DNA of 48,659 nt from CAWKGV01 sp963849305 (lineage in GTDB: Bacteria; Pseudomonadota; Alphaproteobacteria; Acetobacterales; Acetobacteraceae), in contig CAWKGV010000014.1 in the NCBI GenBank assembly GCA_963849305.1, positions 1 to 48,659 of the forward strand, read 5' to 3'. Each line of letters opens with the position of its first letter. The stretch's first letter is position 1. Below the pieces are notes generated by a model. It searched no databases. It was not told the origin of the DNA and saw only the letters and a list, made by a program, of their open reading frames with translations. A program made the translations under genes and the position numbers. Of the stretch, positions 1-9,005 are shown one piece after another.

Positions 1-932
1 CTGAAGTAGCCGACCGTACGCTCAAGGCCGACATCAAATGGCACCCGGGGCTCCCATCCGAGCAGCCGTTGAGCCCGGGTGATGTCAGGGCAGCGCTGGA
101 TCGGGTCGTCCTGGGGCAGCGGGCAATGGACGATACGCGAGCGCGAGCCAGTCAGGCGTAGCACTTCCCGCGCCAACGCCAGGACCGAGATCTCGTGCGG
201 GTTGCCGAGGTTGACCGGGCCTGCGATGGTGTCGTCGGTGCCCATCAAGCGGATCAAGCCGTCGATCAGATCGTCAACGAAGCAGAAAGCCCGGGTCTGG
301 TTGCCGTCGCCATAGAGCGTGATGTCCTGGCGGCGCAGCGCCTGCACGATGAAATTGGACACCACTCGCCCGTCCTCGGGGCGCATCCGTGGGCCATAGG
401 TGTTGAAGATGCGCGCCACCTTGATCCGCACGCGATGCTGCCGTTGGTAGTCGAAGAACAGCGTCTCGGCGCAGCGCTTACCCTCGTCGTAGCAGGCGCG
501 CGGACCGAGCGCGTTGACGTTGCCGCGGTAATCTTCGGTCTGCGGATGTATCGTTGGGTCGCCGTACACCTCGCTGGTTGAGGCCTGCAGCACCTTCGCC
601 CTGGTGCGCTTCGCCAGCCCGAGCATATTGACGGCGCCGAGCACGCTGGTCTTTGCGGTCTGCACCGGATCGAACTGGTAGTGCACTGGGGAGGCGGGAC
701 AAGCCAGATTATAGATCTCGTCCACCTCGACATACAACGGGAACGTCACGTCGTGGCGCATGAACTCGAAGCGGGGATGGCCGAGCAGGGGAATGATGTT
801 GCCCTTGCGTCCGGTGAAGAAGTTGTCCACGCAGAGCACGTCGCAACCGCGTGCGAGTAGCTGCTCGCACAAGTGGGAGCCAAGAAACCCCGCGCCACCG
901 GTCACGAGCACGCGCTTGTCCGTTGAAACCAT
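1..932 (-). CDS. UDP-glucuronate decarboxylase-like NAD-dependent epimerase/dehydratase (3' end outside window)
   Basis: Short-chain dehydrogenase of the extended (epimerase/dehydratase) type. It starts at the ATG complementary to 930-932 and is still open at base 1. The N-terminus reads TGGAGFLGSHL, the Rossmann NAD-binding glycine motif. Mid-protein it has the STSEVYGDP stretch and the catalytic YDEGK (Tyr-x3-Lys), followed by RIFNTYGPRM and the GDGNQTRAFCFVDDL block. These blocks are typical of UDP-glucuronate decarboxylase (UXS), which makes UDP-xylose from UDP-glucuronate in the cytoplasm for polysaccharide synthesis. About 310 residues are visible, which is close to the full family length, so only a few residues should be missing. 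A related dTDP-glucose 4,6-dehydratase is the main alternative. The nearest upstream gene (1240-2727) lies on the same strand about 300 bases away, so this gene probably has its own promoter. Confidence 0.85.
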   Translation of the reverse strand, partial: MVSTDKRVLVTGGAGFLGSHLCEQLLARGCDVLCVDNFFTGRKGNIIPLLGHPRFEFMRHDVTFPLYVEVDEIYNLACPASPVHYQFDPVQTAKTSVLGAVNMLGLAKRTRAKVLQASTSEVYGDPTIHPQTEDYRGNVNALGPRACYDEGKRCAETLFFDYQRQHRVRIKVARIFNTYGPRMRPEDGRVVSNFIVQALRRQDITLYGDGNQTRAFCFVDDLIDGLIRLMGTDDTIAGPVNLGNPHEISVLALAREVLRLTGSRSRIVHCPLPQDDPIQRCPDITRAQRLLGWEPRVPFDVGLERTVGYF

Positions 933-1239
933 ATCTCCCCCGCTTGTTCGTTCAGGCTGCACTTGAATGCCGGCCGTGGCCTCCCGCGCCGCTGCAGGTA
1001 TTGTCTAAAGCACGTTTTAACTACGCATACATATAAGGTTCGACAGCGATCCGGAACAAGGTCACGGCGCGCTCAGCCGACATCTTAGGCCGAGTGATCG
1101 CATTCTGCCGCTATGGGCCGCGTTCAAGCGCATTCTTATCCAGGCTTGTCCCCGATTTACCGCCTCGGAGCGGCTTCTCTCGGTGTCCGCAACTTCTGGC
1201 TGAGATCGCCTTCCGGCCACGGATTGGCCATCCGAGCCG
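933..1239. other. Intergenic stretch upstream of the epimerase gene
   Basis: No convincing gene is seen here. Open frames crossing it have no recognisable protein content. An AT-richer patch at about 1005-1040 contrasts with the GC-rich surroundings and is the likeliest place for the promoter of the minus-strand epimerase gene. No clear -35/-10 pair could be fixed. Confidence 0.4.
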
Positions 1240-2727
1240 TCAGCGAGGAAGATCGAAGGCGAACACGCGATTGTCGCCGGCGACGTAGAAGCGTCCGGCG
1301 GCGGCCAGGATGGTCGCGAAATGGCGCAGTCCGGACATTCCGTCCTGATCCCCGCCGCCTTGGTATATCTCCTGGCCGGTATCGCCGCGGAACCCGTGCA
1401 GCCGGTCATCGCCCTGTGTGCCAACCGCCCAGACGATCGGGTCGCCGCCGGCGTCGGTCGTCGTGACGATCGGGGCGCCGCGGCCGTCCAATCGGGCACA
1501 CCACCCGGAATGAAGCCCATTGCCGTTCGCCGCCTTGACCGCAAGCGCGCCGATCCCCGAGACATAATCCCCGTCCGGGCAGGCGGCGCGGGCCGCCTGG
1601 TAGGCGATCATCACGTGCGCACCGACGGCGTAGTCTGCCGCGGCGGTGATGATCTGGCTGCGCGCCGCCCGATACATCGCGCGCGGATGGCCTATGCCGC
1701 CCAGATCCGCGCGATCGAGCAGATAGGCGTCGCCGTCCTTGCCGAGCGCGATGAGCAACGGGACCGGGCTGTCAGGCAGCGTGAGCGGCAACGGCGTGAA
1801 ACCGCTGAGATCGAGATCGTCCTCGTCGAGCTGCCGCCAATTCGCGGGGGCGAAGAAGTCGCGCGGGTCGGTGGAATGGGCCAGATCGGGCCCGACGCGA
1901 AAGACGCCCTCGCCGTCGCCCCATTGCCGGGCGCCCTCGGTGTTGCCGGTCGTGAAATAGAGCGATCCATCGGCCTCGCTGAGCCCGGCCGGCGCCCAGA
2001 TGCCGCCCTTGTCGGCGCGCGTGCGCCAGACCGCGACAACACCGGGCCGACCGACATCGAGACCGACGACGACGCCGTGATACCGGCCGCAATCGCCGAA
2101 ATTGCCGCCGAACGGCACGAAGATACGCCCATTCAGGAGCGCGAGCGCGCCGCGCTGGCCCTGCGTTGCCGGATCGAAGCGGATGCGCCGTTCGGCGAGC
2201 GCCGAGGCGACATCGACCGGCCAGCCGGGCAGCACCGCGCCATCGGTGAGCCGCAGGCCATAGACGCGGTGGTGCGGCGCGCCTGCTTCATCGACCATCG
2301 CATCGAGATAGACTGCGCCATGCGCCGCATCGATGACGGGCGTGGCGGTGATGCCGACCGGATCGATGTTCCCGCAGGGCAGCGTGGACAGGGGAACCGG
2401 ACGGCCGAGCGCGGTGCGCCAGACCACTCGCCCGGTGGTGGCATCCAGCGCATAGACGAAATCGCTCTCCGTCGCGACGATGATGAGCGCGTGGCGCGCG
2501 TCCGGCGGCTGCCAATAGAGCGGTTGCGTGTAGATATGCCCATCGACGCGCCCATCGAATGCCTGATCGCGACGCACCGTGCCCGCGGATCGCCAGGTCA
2601 GGCCGGGGACGATGTAGTGACCTGCACGATCGGCTGACCCGTGATAGGATGCGATCGTGTTGTCGGTGCGCGTCGCGGCCAGGGAAGCCGACGTCATCAT
2701 CATCAGTGCGAACAGCAGGTGCTTCAT
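1240..2727 (-). CDS. Secreted PQQ-type beta-propeller protein
   Basis: Predicted exported protein of 495 residues. The start at 2727 is chosen because it opens directly into a signal peptide (MKHLLFALMMMTSASLAA); the frame is open 21 codons further upstream but that part looks non-coding. Residues about 65-110 carry IYTQPLYW and a propeller blade ending ALDATTGRVVW, the A-x-D-x-x-TG-x-x-x-W pattern of quinoprotein dehydrogenases and of the PQQ_2 repeat family. A later GDTGQEIYQ fits another blade. Cys residues are scattered, and no CxxCH haem site is present, so it is not a quinohaemoprotein. It could be a periplasmic quinoprotein dehydrogenase or a non-enzymatic propeller. It lies about 100 bases downstream of the rhamnose importer on the same strand and may share its transcript. 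Substrate unknown. Confidence 0.75.
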   Translation of the reverse strand: MKHLLFALMMMTSASLAATRTDNTIASYHGSADRAGHYIVPGLTWRSAGTVRRDQAFDGRVDGHIYTQPLYWQPPDARHALIIVATESDFVYALDATTGRVVWRTALGRPVPLSTLPCGNIDPVGITATPVIDAAHGAVYLDAMVDEAGAPHHRVYGLRLTDGAVLPGWPVDVASALAERRIRFDPATQGQRGALALLNGRIFVPFGGNFGDCGRYHGVVVGLDVGRPGVVAVWRTRADKGGIWAPAGLSEADGSLYFTTGNTEGARQWGDGEGVFRVGPDLAHSTDPRDFFAPANWRQLDEDDLDLSGFTPLPLTLPDSPVPLLIALGKDGDAYLLDRADLGGIGHPRAMYRAARSQIITAAADYAVGAHVMIAYQAARAACPDGDYVSGIGALAVKAANGNGLHSGWCARLDGRGAPIVTTTDAGGDPIVWAVGTQGDDRLHGFRGDTGQEIYQGGGDQDGMSGLRHFATILAAAGRFYVAGDNRVFAFDLPR

Positions 2728-2829
2728 CGGACCATCCCAAGCGCTCGGGGTTCCGCGATCCAGGGTGGTCAATGCGGCGCCGCCGCGCAACCCGCCGGCA
2801 CAGCCCCTGGCGGGCGGAGGACGTGCGCT

Positions 2830-3846
2830 TCAGGCGTGCCGGCGGCGGCGCGATCCAGCGCGGCGGATCACCAGCGGCGTCGCGATCGCCAGGATCAGAA
2901 GCAGGCCGATCAGCACGGTCTGCTCAATGCCGGGAATGTTGCGCAGTCCCATGCCGTATTTGATCAGCCCCATGACGAAGGCGGCGATGAACACGCCGAG
3001 GATGGTGCCGGAGCCGCCGTTGATGTCCACGCCGCCGAGCACGACCATGGTGATGATCTCGAGTTCCCAGGCGGTGGCGATGTTCGGCCGCGTGCTGCCG
3101 AGACGCGAGGTGAGGAGCACGGAGGCGACCCCGCACATCAGCCCGACCAGGGTGAACACGATCAGCCTGTGGCGCGCGACGTCGATGCCGGAGAACAGCG
3201 CCGCGGTCGGGTTGTGGCCGATAGCGAAGATGCGCCGGCCGAAACTGGTCCGGTGCAGGAACACCCAGAAGATCAGGCTGAGCGCCAGGAACAGGACGAA
3301 CTCGAAAGACAGCACCCACGCCACATAGCCCTGGCCGAAATAGGCGAAGGAGTCGGGATAATTCTTGTACGCCTGCTCACCGAGCACGATGTAGGCGATG
3401 CCGCGATAGAGGCTCATCGTGCCGATCGTGACGATCAGCGCCGGCACGCCGAAGAAGGTCACCAGCCAGCCGTTGCAGGCGCCACACAGCGCGCCAACGA
3501 CCAGGCCGATGACCACGAGCATGGGGGTGGGCGCACCGGCGGCCGCGGCGGCGCCCATCGCCGTCGAGGCGAGGGCGATGATCGCGGCGACCGAAAGGTC
3601 GATGTCGCCGGAGACGATCAGCAGGGTCATCGGCAGCGCGACGACCGCTTCCTCGGTGAAGTTGAACGTTGCGTCGGAGAGATTGTCGGCGTTGAGGAAA
3701 ACCGGCGAGAGCTGGGTGTTCATGAACACGATCAGGCCAAGGAAGATCAGCAGCAGGACTTCCCAGCGCAGAAAGAAATCGCCGCGGGTCGGCCGAAGCA
3801 GGTCCGGTGTCGTCCTCGGCTGGGCGGTGGCGGTATCGGCGTCCAT
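2830..3846 (-). CDS. rhaQ: Rhamnose ABC transporter permease RhaQ
   Basis: Inner-membrane permease of the RbsC/AraH/XylH (BPD_transp_2) family, 338 residues, with about eight to ten hydrophobic segments after a polar N-terminus of roughly 25 residues. The LIVSGDIDLSVAAIIAL stretch near residue 80 and VVLGGVDINGGSGTILG in the second half are family signatures. It is last in a same-strand series whose order, binding protein, ATPase, permease, permease, matches the rhaSTPQ operon of rhizobia. This order, together with the rhamnose enzymes next door, supports L-rhamnose as substrate. The start is 13 bases from the end of rhaP. Naming between P and Q follows the operon order; the family assignment is firm and the substrate is inferred. 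Confidence 0.85.
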   Translation of the reverse strand: MDADTATAQPRTTPDLLRPTRGDFFLRWEVLLLIFLGLIVFMNTQLSPVFLNADNLSDATFNFTEEAVVALPMTLLIVSGDIDLSVAAIIALASTAMGAAAAAGAPTPMLVVIGLVVGALCGACNGWLVTFFGVPALIVTIGTMSLYRGIAYIVLGEQAYKNYPDSFAYFGQGYVAWVLSFEFVLFLALSLIFWVFLHRTSFGRRIFAIGHNPTAALFSGIDVARHRLIVFTLVGLMCGVASVLLTSRLGSTRPNIATAWELEIITMVVLGGVDINGGSGTILGVFIAAFVMGLIKYGMGLRNIPGIEQTVLIGLLLILAIATPLVIRRAGSRRRRHA

Positions 3847-3858
3847 GCCCGTCTTCCC

Positions 3859-4839
3859 TCAAGCTACGGCTGTGGGGCGAAGGATCTGGCGCCCGCGCCG
3901 ACGTTCACCGCGTGCGTTCAGCACCACGGCCACGACAATGATCGCGCCGGAAATACCCATCTGCCACACTGGGGCAACGCCGATCACCGGCAGGGCGTTC
4001 TTGATTACTCCGAGGAATACGCATCCGAGAACGCAGCCGAGCACCGAGCCGATCCCTCCCGCGATGCTGACCCCGCCGATCACGCAAGCTGCGATCACTT
4101 GCAGCTCAAACCCGGTCGCCGTGTCGACATAGGCAACGGCGAAGCGCGACACCCAGAGATAGCCGGTCATCCCCGCAAGCGCGCCGGAGAGGCAGAACGC
4201 GACGAACTGCTCATAGCCGGGATCGATCCCCGTATAGACGGCGGCGCGCGGATTGCCGCCGGCAGCGTAAAGGTCGCGGCCGTGGCGCGTGTGCGCGAGC
4301 AGGAACCAGACCCCGAGGGCGGCGATGAGGGCGACCCAGGAAATCAGGTCCATCCCGAGGGTAAGTCGGGGGAATCCGAGGAAGTGCGGGCTCATCTGGT
4401 TGCTGTTCACCCAGGCGCCGCTGTTGATCGGAAAGATCACGCCGCGATAGATGGCCAGCGTCCCGAGGGTGACGACGATCGATGGGATGCCGACACGCCA
4501 GACCAGCAGTCCGTTCACCGCCCCGAGCATCAGGCCGCTGAGCAGACCGAGGATCAGGAACGCGATTCCGGGAAGGCCTGGCGCCGCTGTCGAGAGCATG
4601 GCCATCAGCATGCCTGTCAGTGCCGCGTTCGCCGCGACCGACAGGTCGATCGCGCGCGTCAGGATCACCGCCATCTCGCCAACGGCGAGCATGATCAGAA
4701 GCGCCGTGTCGCTGAACACGCCGAGCAGACTGGACGGCTTGAGGAAGATCGGCCTGCGCAGGCCGATCAAGATCACGAGCGCTATGATGATCGCGGCGAG
4801 CGCCGCTTCGCGCCGGCGCGGGAGGGCGGGCATCGGCAT
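3859..4839 (-). CDS. rhaP: Rhamnose ABC transporter permease RhaP
   Basis: Second permease of the importer, 326 residues, of the RbsC-like family. It has a short basic N-terminus (RRREAALAA) and then alternating hydrophobic segments. The loop VGEMAVILTRAIDLSVAAN near residue 55-70 and CVIGGVSIAGGIGSVLGCVLG near residue 260-280 are the conserved permease motifs. It begins three bases after the rhaT stop codon, so the two are surely co-transcribed and probably translationally coupled. With RhaQ it should form the heterodimeric membrane channel energised by RhaT. Confidence 0.85.
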   Translation of the reverse strand: MPMPALPRRREAALAAIIIALVILIGLRRPIFLKPSSLLGVFSDTALLIMLAVGEMAVILTRAIDLSVAANAALTGMLMAMLSTAAPGLPGIAFLILGLLSGLMLGAVNGLLVWRVGIPSIVVTLGTLAIYRGVIFPINSGAWVNSNQMSPHFLGFPRLTLGMDLISWVALIAALGVWFLLAHTRHGRDLYAAGGNPRAAVYTGIDPGYEQFVAFCLSGALAGMTGYLWVSRFAVAYVDTATGFELQVIAACVIGGVSIAGGIGSVLGCVLGCVFLGVIKNALPVIGVAPVWQMGISGAIIVVAVVLNARGERRRGRQILRPTAVA

Positions 4840-4842
4840 CCC

Positions 4843-6336
4843 CTAATGCAACGCGCCGGTGGCAGCGGTGATGATCGCTTCCGCCGTCGCCTCCTCGCGC
4901 GCGAACACGCGGCGGATTCGTCCCTCGTGCATGACGGCGATCCGGTCGGCCATGCCCATGACCTCGGGCAATTCGGAGGAGACCATGATCACCGCTAGGC
5001 CCTGCTCGGCCAGTTCGACGGTGAAATCATGCACGGCGGCCTTGGAGCCAACATCGATTCCCTTGGTCGGTTCATCGAGGATGATGACCTTCGGCCGCGT
5101 CGCCAGCCATTTGCCGATCACCACCTTCTGCTGGTTACCGCCGGATAGCTGATCCACGGGCTGCGACCAGCTAGTGGCCCTCACTTGCAGCCGCGTGCCG
5201 TACTGGCGCGCGACGGCGAACTCGGAGGCGGCGTCGATGAAGCCCCGGCGGCTCACTCTGTCGAGCTGCGGCAGCGTGATGTTCTGCACGATCGACATCG
5301 GCAGCACAACTCCCTGCTTGCCGCGATCCTCCGGCACATAGACAATGCCCGCGCGCACCGCGTCATGGGGCCGGCGTATTCGTACCGCGCGCCCGTCCAG
5401 CCGCACGCGCCCGCGGCTCGGCGCGGTGATCCCGAATAGCGCCTGCATCACCTCGCTCCTGCCGGCGCCGACGAGTCCGTAGAAGCCGAGGATCTCGCCT
5501 CGCCGGAGCGAGAAGGAGATGCCGTCGAATTCGGTCGGATGCGACAAGTCCTGGACCTCAAGCACCACGTCGCCGAGCGGGACCGGGCGCTTGGGATAGA
5601 TCTGCGTGATTGTCCGGCCGACCATCATCGTTACGAGCCGGTCCTGCGTCACGTCCCGGATCAGTCCGTCGCCGATGAAGCGGCTGTCGCGGAACACCAC
5701 GTAGCGATCGGCAATGGCAAAGATCTCGTCGAACTTGTGCGTGATGAACAGGATCGCCTTGCCCTGGGCCTTCAGGCCGCGGATGATGCCGTAAAGGTCT
5801 TCGATCTCGTGACGTGACAACGACGCTGTCGGCTCGTCCATGATGACGATGCGCGCATCGACAGAGAGCGCGCGGGCGATGGCGACGATGTGCCGCTGGG
5901 CGATGCTGAGCCGTTTGAGCGGGACCGACGGATCGAGCCGCACGTCGAGCCGCGCGAGAAGATCATGGGTGCGCGCATACATGGTCGGCCAATCGATCAG
6001 CCCGCCGGCGCGGCGCGGCTGGTGGCCGAGAAAGATATTCTCGGCCACGCTGAGTTCCTCGAACAGCACCGTCTCTTGGTGGATCGCGGTGATCCCCGCC
6101 ATGAATGCCGAGTCCGGCGAGGGCACGGCCAGGGGCGCGCCCTCCAACGTGATCTCTCCCGCATCCGGCTGGTAGATTCCGGTGATGATCTTGACCAGGG
6201 TGGACTTGCCGGCGCCGTTCTCGCCGACCAGCGCCGTCACCTCGCCAGGATAGAGCGCGAGGCGCGCATCCTCCAGCGCCTTCACACCGGGGAAGGACTT
6301 GCTGATCCCGCTCAGCTCCAGGATCGGTCGAACCAC
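4843..6336 (-). CDS. rhaT: Rhamnose ABC transporter, double-domain ATPase RhaT
   Basis: Cytoplasmic ATP-binding subunit of 497 residues with two fused ABC domains, as in RbsA and AraG. Domain 1 has Walker A GENGAGKST (38-46), a variant signature LSIAQ (143-147) and Walker B IVIMDEP (163-169). Domain 2 has a degenerate Walker A GLVGAGRSE (287-295), the canonical signature LSGGNQQK (397-404) and Walker B VIILDEP (417-423). One intact and one degenerate P-loop is the rule in this carbohydrate uptake (CUT2) family, so it is not a defect. It follows the binding-protein gene by 50 bases and precedes rhaP by three. The name rhaT here follows rhizobial usage and is not the E. coli rhamnose-proton symporter. 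Confidence 0.88.
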   Translation of the reverse strand: MVRPILELSGISKSFPGVKALEDARLALYPGEVTALVGENGAGKSTLVKIITGIYQPDAGEITLEGAPLAVPSPDSAFMAGITAIHQETVLFEELSVAENIFLGHQPRRAGGLIDWPTMYARTHDLLARLDVRLDPSVPLKRLSIAQRHIVAIARALSVDARIVIMDEPTASLSRHEIEDLYGIIRGLKAQGKAILFITHKFDEIFAIADRYVVFRDSRFIGDGLIRDVTQDRLVTMMVGRTITQIYPKRPVPLGDVVLEVQDLSHPTEFDGISFSLRRGEILGFYGLVGAGRSEVMQALFGITAPSRGRVRLDGRAVRIRRPHDAVRAGIVYVPEDRGKQGVVLPMSIVQNITLPQLDRVSRRGFIDAASEFAVARQYGTRLQVRATSWSQPVDQLSGGNQQKVVIGKWLATRPKVIILDEPTKGIDVGSKAAVHDFTVELAEQGLAVIMVSSELPEVMGMADRIAVMHEGRIRRVFAREEATAEAIITAATGALH

Positions 6337-6386
6337 GCGCCCTCCTTGCGCTGCAGGGGGCCGCGCGCGACCCCCCGCCGCTTCGC

Positions 6387-7379
6387 TTAAAACAGCTTCG
6401 CCGCCTGCTGCACGTTCGCCTTGTCGTACACGGTGAGCGCGCCGAGTACCGCGTCGTCATGCGCCCCGAGCTTGATGTGCCCGAGCCGCCCAACGGAGAT
6501 CGAGTCACCTTCCTTCGGCTTCGGCTTCGCGGTCACGAAGTCGAACGCCATGTAGGTGACGCCGTAGCCGAGGTCGACCGGGTTCCAGATCGCGAAGCTC
6601 TGTACCGAGCCCTTCATCACGTGGCCGGCGAGTTCCGAGGGCAGGCCGAGGCCGGTGACCCAGACCTGGCCGACCTTATGCTGGTCCTCGACCGCCTGCG
6701 CGGCGGCGACGATGCCGATCGAGGTCGGCGCGACGATCACCTTCACCTCCGGATGCGCCTGTAGCAGCGTGACCGTCTCGCGATAGCTCTTGTCGGCGAG
6801 GTCCTCGCCATAGACGGTAGCGACGAGCGTGAGCCCGGGATAGCGAGGCAGCGCCTGCTTCATCGCGGCGATCCAGGCATTCTGGTTCGTTGCCGTCGGG
6901 GTGGATGATAGGATCGCGATGTCGCCCTTGTCGCCGATCGGCGCGCCGCCGAGCTTGGCCAGCATGTCGCCGACCTGCTGCGTGCTTGCAGGCGCAAGGA
7001 ACGCTTCGCGCCCCGCCGGCGCGACGCCGCTGTCGAACGAGACCACGGTGATGCCGCGGCGCATCGCTTTCTTCAGGATCGGAACCAGCGCGTCGGGGTC
7101 GTTGGCGCTGATGGCGATCGCGTTCACGTCCTGCGCGATGAGGGAATTCACCGTCTCGATCTGCGCCTCCGCCGTGGTCGTGGTGGGGCCGGTATAGATC
7201 AGCTTGACGTTCCCGATCTGGCTTGCCGCCTCCTCGCCGCCCTTGTGCGCGGCGTCGAAGAAGCCGATGCCGAGCGCCTTCACCACCATGGCGATGCGTA
7301 TCTCGCCGGCGGCGGAGGCGCGCCCGCCTGCCGCAACTCCGAGCGCCAGACCACCGAAAAGAACTTCCCTTCGACGCAT
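6387..7379 (-). CDS. rhaS: Rhamnose ABC transporter, periplasmic substrate-binding protein RhaS
   Basis: Exported sugar-binding protein of 330 residues, of the periplasmic-binding-protein type 1 (RbsB-like) fold. It starts MRRREVLFGGLALGVAAGG with a hydrophobic stretch and an ASA cleavage site, consistent with a Tat or Sec signal peptide. The mature part begins GEIRIAMVVKALGIGFFDAAHKG, the first strand and ligand loop of the family; later come AIAISANDPDALVPILKKA and VSFDSG. The gene leads the same-strand rhaSTPQ series. The ligand is inferred to be L-rhamnose from the operon order and from the neighbouring rhamnonate dehydratase, which starts 88 bases upstream on the same strand side. The name follows rhizobial usage and not the E. 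coli regulator RhaS. Confidence 0.85.
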   Translation of the reverse strand: MRRREVLFGGLALGVAAGGRASAAGEIRIAMVVKALGIGFFDAAHKGGEEAASQIGNVKLIYTGPTTTTAEAQIETVNSLIAQDVNAIAISANDPDALVPILKKAMRRGITVVSFDSGVAPAGREAFLAPASTQQVGDMLAKLGGAPIGDKGDIAILSSTPTATNQNAWIAAMKQALPRYPGLTLVATVYGEDLADKSYRETVTLLQAHPEVKVIVAPTSIGIVAAAQAVEDQHKVGQVWVTGLGLPSELAGHVMKGSVQSFAIWNPVDLGYGVTYMAFDFVTAKPKPKEGDSISVGRLGHIKLGAHDDAVLGALTVYDKANVQQAAKLF

Positions 7380-7466
7380 GCTAAGCCTCCCTTGCCTTCC
7401 TGCGCCCGGCTCCGTGTGTCGTCCGCTTTCTCTTGCGGCGCATGCGCGACCAGGCGGTGCGAGCGG

Positions 7467-8660
7467 TCAATGCGTGTACGGGCGGTGCAACGCACAATCC
7501 GGGTTCAGCCGCACGCCGAACCCGGGCGCGTCGGGCACTTTCAGTCGCCCGTTCTTGGGCACCGGCTCATCGAGCAGGAGCGGCGTGAACATCGGCACCA
7601 CCTTGTCCGCCTCGGGTGCCATCATGATGAACTCGGCGAATGGGCTATTATGTCGCGTCACCACGAAGTGATAGCTATAAACGCTCGAGCCGTGTGGCAC
7701 GACGAGGACGTTGTGCGCGTCGGCGAGAGCGGAGATCTTCACCAGTTCGGTGACGCCGCCGCACCAGCCGACATCGGGCTGGATGATGTCGCAGCAGCCC
7801 ATCTCGATCAGCATGCGGAAGCCCCAGCGAGTCGCCTCGTGCTCGCCTGTGGTCACCAGCATGCCGCGCGGCACGTTGCGGCGAAGCTCGGCATAACCCC
7901 AGTAGTCGTCCGGCGGCAGCGCCTCCTCGATCCATTTCAGCCCACAACGCTCCCAAGCCTTGTGCGCGAAGCGCGTGGCATAGTTCAGGTCGAGGCTCAT
8001 CCAGCAGTCGGACATCAGCCAGAAACCACCGCCGACGCGCTCGCGCATCGTCTGCAGCTGTTCGAGATTCTGGTTCAGTCCATCCTCGCGCTCGGCCGGG
8101 CCGTGATGCAGCGGCATCTTGCCGCCGATGAAGCCCATCTTCTGCGCCAGGTCGGGGCGGGCTCCGGTGGCATAGAACACCAGCTCGTCGCGCACCGCGC
8201 CACCAAGAAGCTCGTACACCGGCTCCTGCCTGATCCTGCCGAGAAGATCCCACAGGGCGAGATCCACGCCAGAGATCGCGTTCAGCACGATTCCTTTCCG
8301 GCCGTAGAAAAGGGTGCCGTGGAACATTTGGTCCCAGATCTTCTCGATGTCGGTCACGCGCTGGCCCTCGACGAACCGCGCTAAGTGCTTCTCGACGATC
8401 CAGGCGCCGATCTCGCCGCCGGTCGTCGGGGCGAATCCAATCGTGCCGTCGCTCGCTTCCACTTCCACAACGAGCGTGCCGAGTACGTTCAGACCGAAGC
8501 TCTGCCTGCTCTGCCGATATTCGGGATAGCGCGCCATTGGGGTCGAGATGTGGTCATCGATCCAGTGACCCTTGCCGACGTCGTGATAGTCAGCCCCGCC
8601 GCCCTGGTTGCCGCCGCGAACGATCGAGGCGCGGAGCTGTCTGATCGTCGGGACGGCCAT
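7467..8660 (-). CDS. rhmD: L-rhamnonate dehydratase (enolase superfamily)
   Basis: Removes water from L-rhamnonate to give 2-keto-3-deoxy-L-rhamnonate, in the cytoplasm, as the third step of the non-phosphorylating rhamnose route. The 397-residue protein is full length. Blocks characteristic of RhmD are visible: GHWIDDHISTPM (31-42, containing the active-site His32), FYATGARPDLA, WIEEALPPDDYWGY and VVPHGSSVYSYHF (general acid His323). Metal ligands are Asp218, Glu245 or Glu246, and Glu273 in the TGEHEATRWG segment. A GGAGAG ribosome site precedes the ATG at 8660. It is divergent from the damaged SDR copy at 8784 and precedes the importer genes, so the importer and dehydratase are probably one operon. 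Confidence 0.93.
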   Translation of the reverse strand: MAVPTIRQLRASIVRGGNQGGGADYHDVGKGHWIDDHISTPMARYPEYRQSRQSFGLNVLGTLVVEVEASDGTIGFAPTTGGEIGAWIVEKHLARFVEGQRVTDIEKIWDQMFHGTLFYGRKGIVLNAISGVDLALWDLLGRIRQEPVYELLGGAVRDELVFYATGARPDLAQKMGFIGGKMPLHHGPAEREDGLNQNLEQLQTMRERVGGGFWLMSDCWMSLDLNYATRFAHKAWERCGLKWIEEALPPDDYWGYAELRRNVPRGMLVTTGEHEATRWGFRMLIEMGCCDIIQPDVGWCGGVTELVKISALADAHNVLVVPHGSSVYSYHFVVTRHNSPFAEFIMMAPEADKVVPMFTPLLLDEPVPKNGRLKVPDAPGFGVRLNPDCALHRPYTH

Positions 8661-8783
8661 CCTGTTTCTCTCCCATTTTTGTTCGCAGTCCGCCGGACAT
8701 CACGCGTTCTTGGCGTCGTCGCTGCTGCACAAGCTAGCGTCCAGGCTGAAATGCAGTCAACACAGGCATAAAGGAGAAGGGAC

Positions 8784-9005
8784 ATGCTGCTTGAAGGCAG
8801 GGTGGTGGCGGTGACGGGCGGCTCGCGAGGCATCGGCCGGGCGGTCGCGATCGGCTGCGCCGAGGCCGGGGCCGATGTCGTGGTGCATTTCCTCGACAGC
8901 CCGGAGGCGGGAGCCGAGGTGCTCGAGGCGATATGCGGGATGACGAAGTCGGCCTGGCACGGAGCGCGGCGACAGCCGTTTCCGATCCCGACGTCGCGAA
9001 GCTGA
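8784..9005 (+). pseudogene. Truncated duplicate of the L-rhamnose dehydrogenase 5' end
   Basis: The first roughly 160 bases (8784-8943) repeat the start of the intact SDR gene at 9437 with only a few substitutions, including gtgcat for gttaat and ctcgag for atcgag. The copy encodes the nucleotide-binding start MLLEGRVVAVTGG through EAICG. It then switches abruptly to unrelated sequence and stops at 9005, so it lacks the catalytic Tyr and Lys. The ribosome site AAGGAGAAGG in front of it looks good, so a 73-residue peptide could still be made. It cannot be a working dehydrogenase. Confidence 0.8.

Noticed and set aside
1321..2637. Long plus-strand open frame opposite the PQQ-propeller gene
   Set aside because: Arg/Asp/Ala-rich antisense shadow; the minus strand has a signal peptide and propeller motifs.
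2641..4998. Very long plus-strand open frame (785 codons)
   Set aside because: It lies antisense to the permease genes, its product is a low-complexity mix of His, Asp, Glu and Gln typical of the antisense of GC-rich membrane-protein genes, and it has no recognisable domain.
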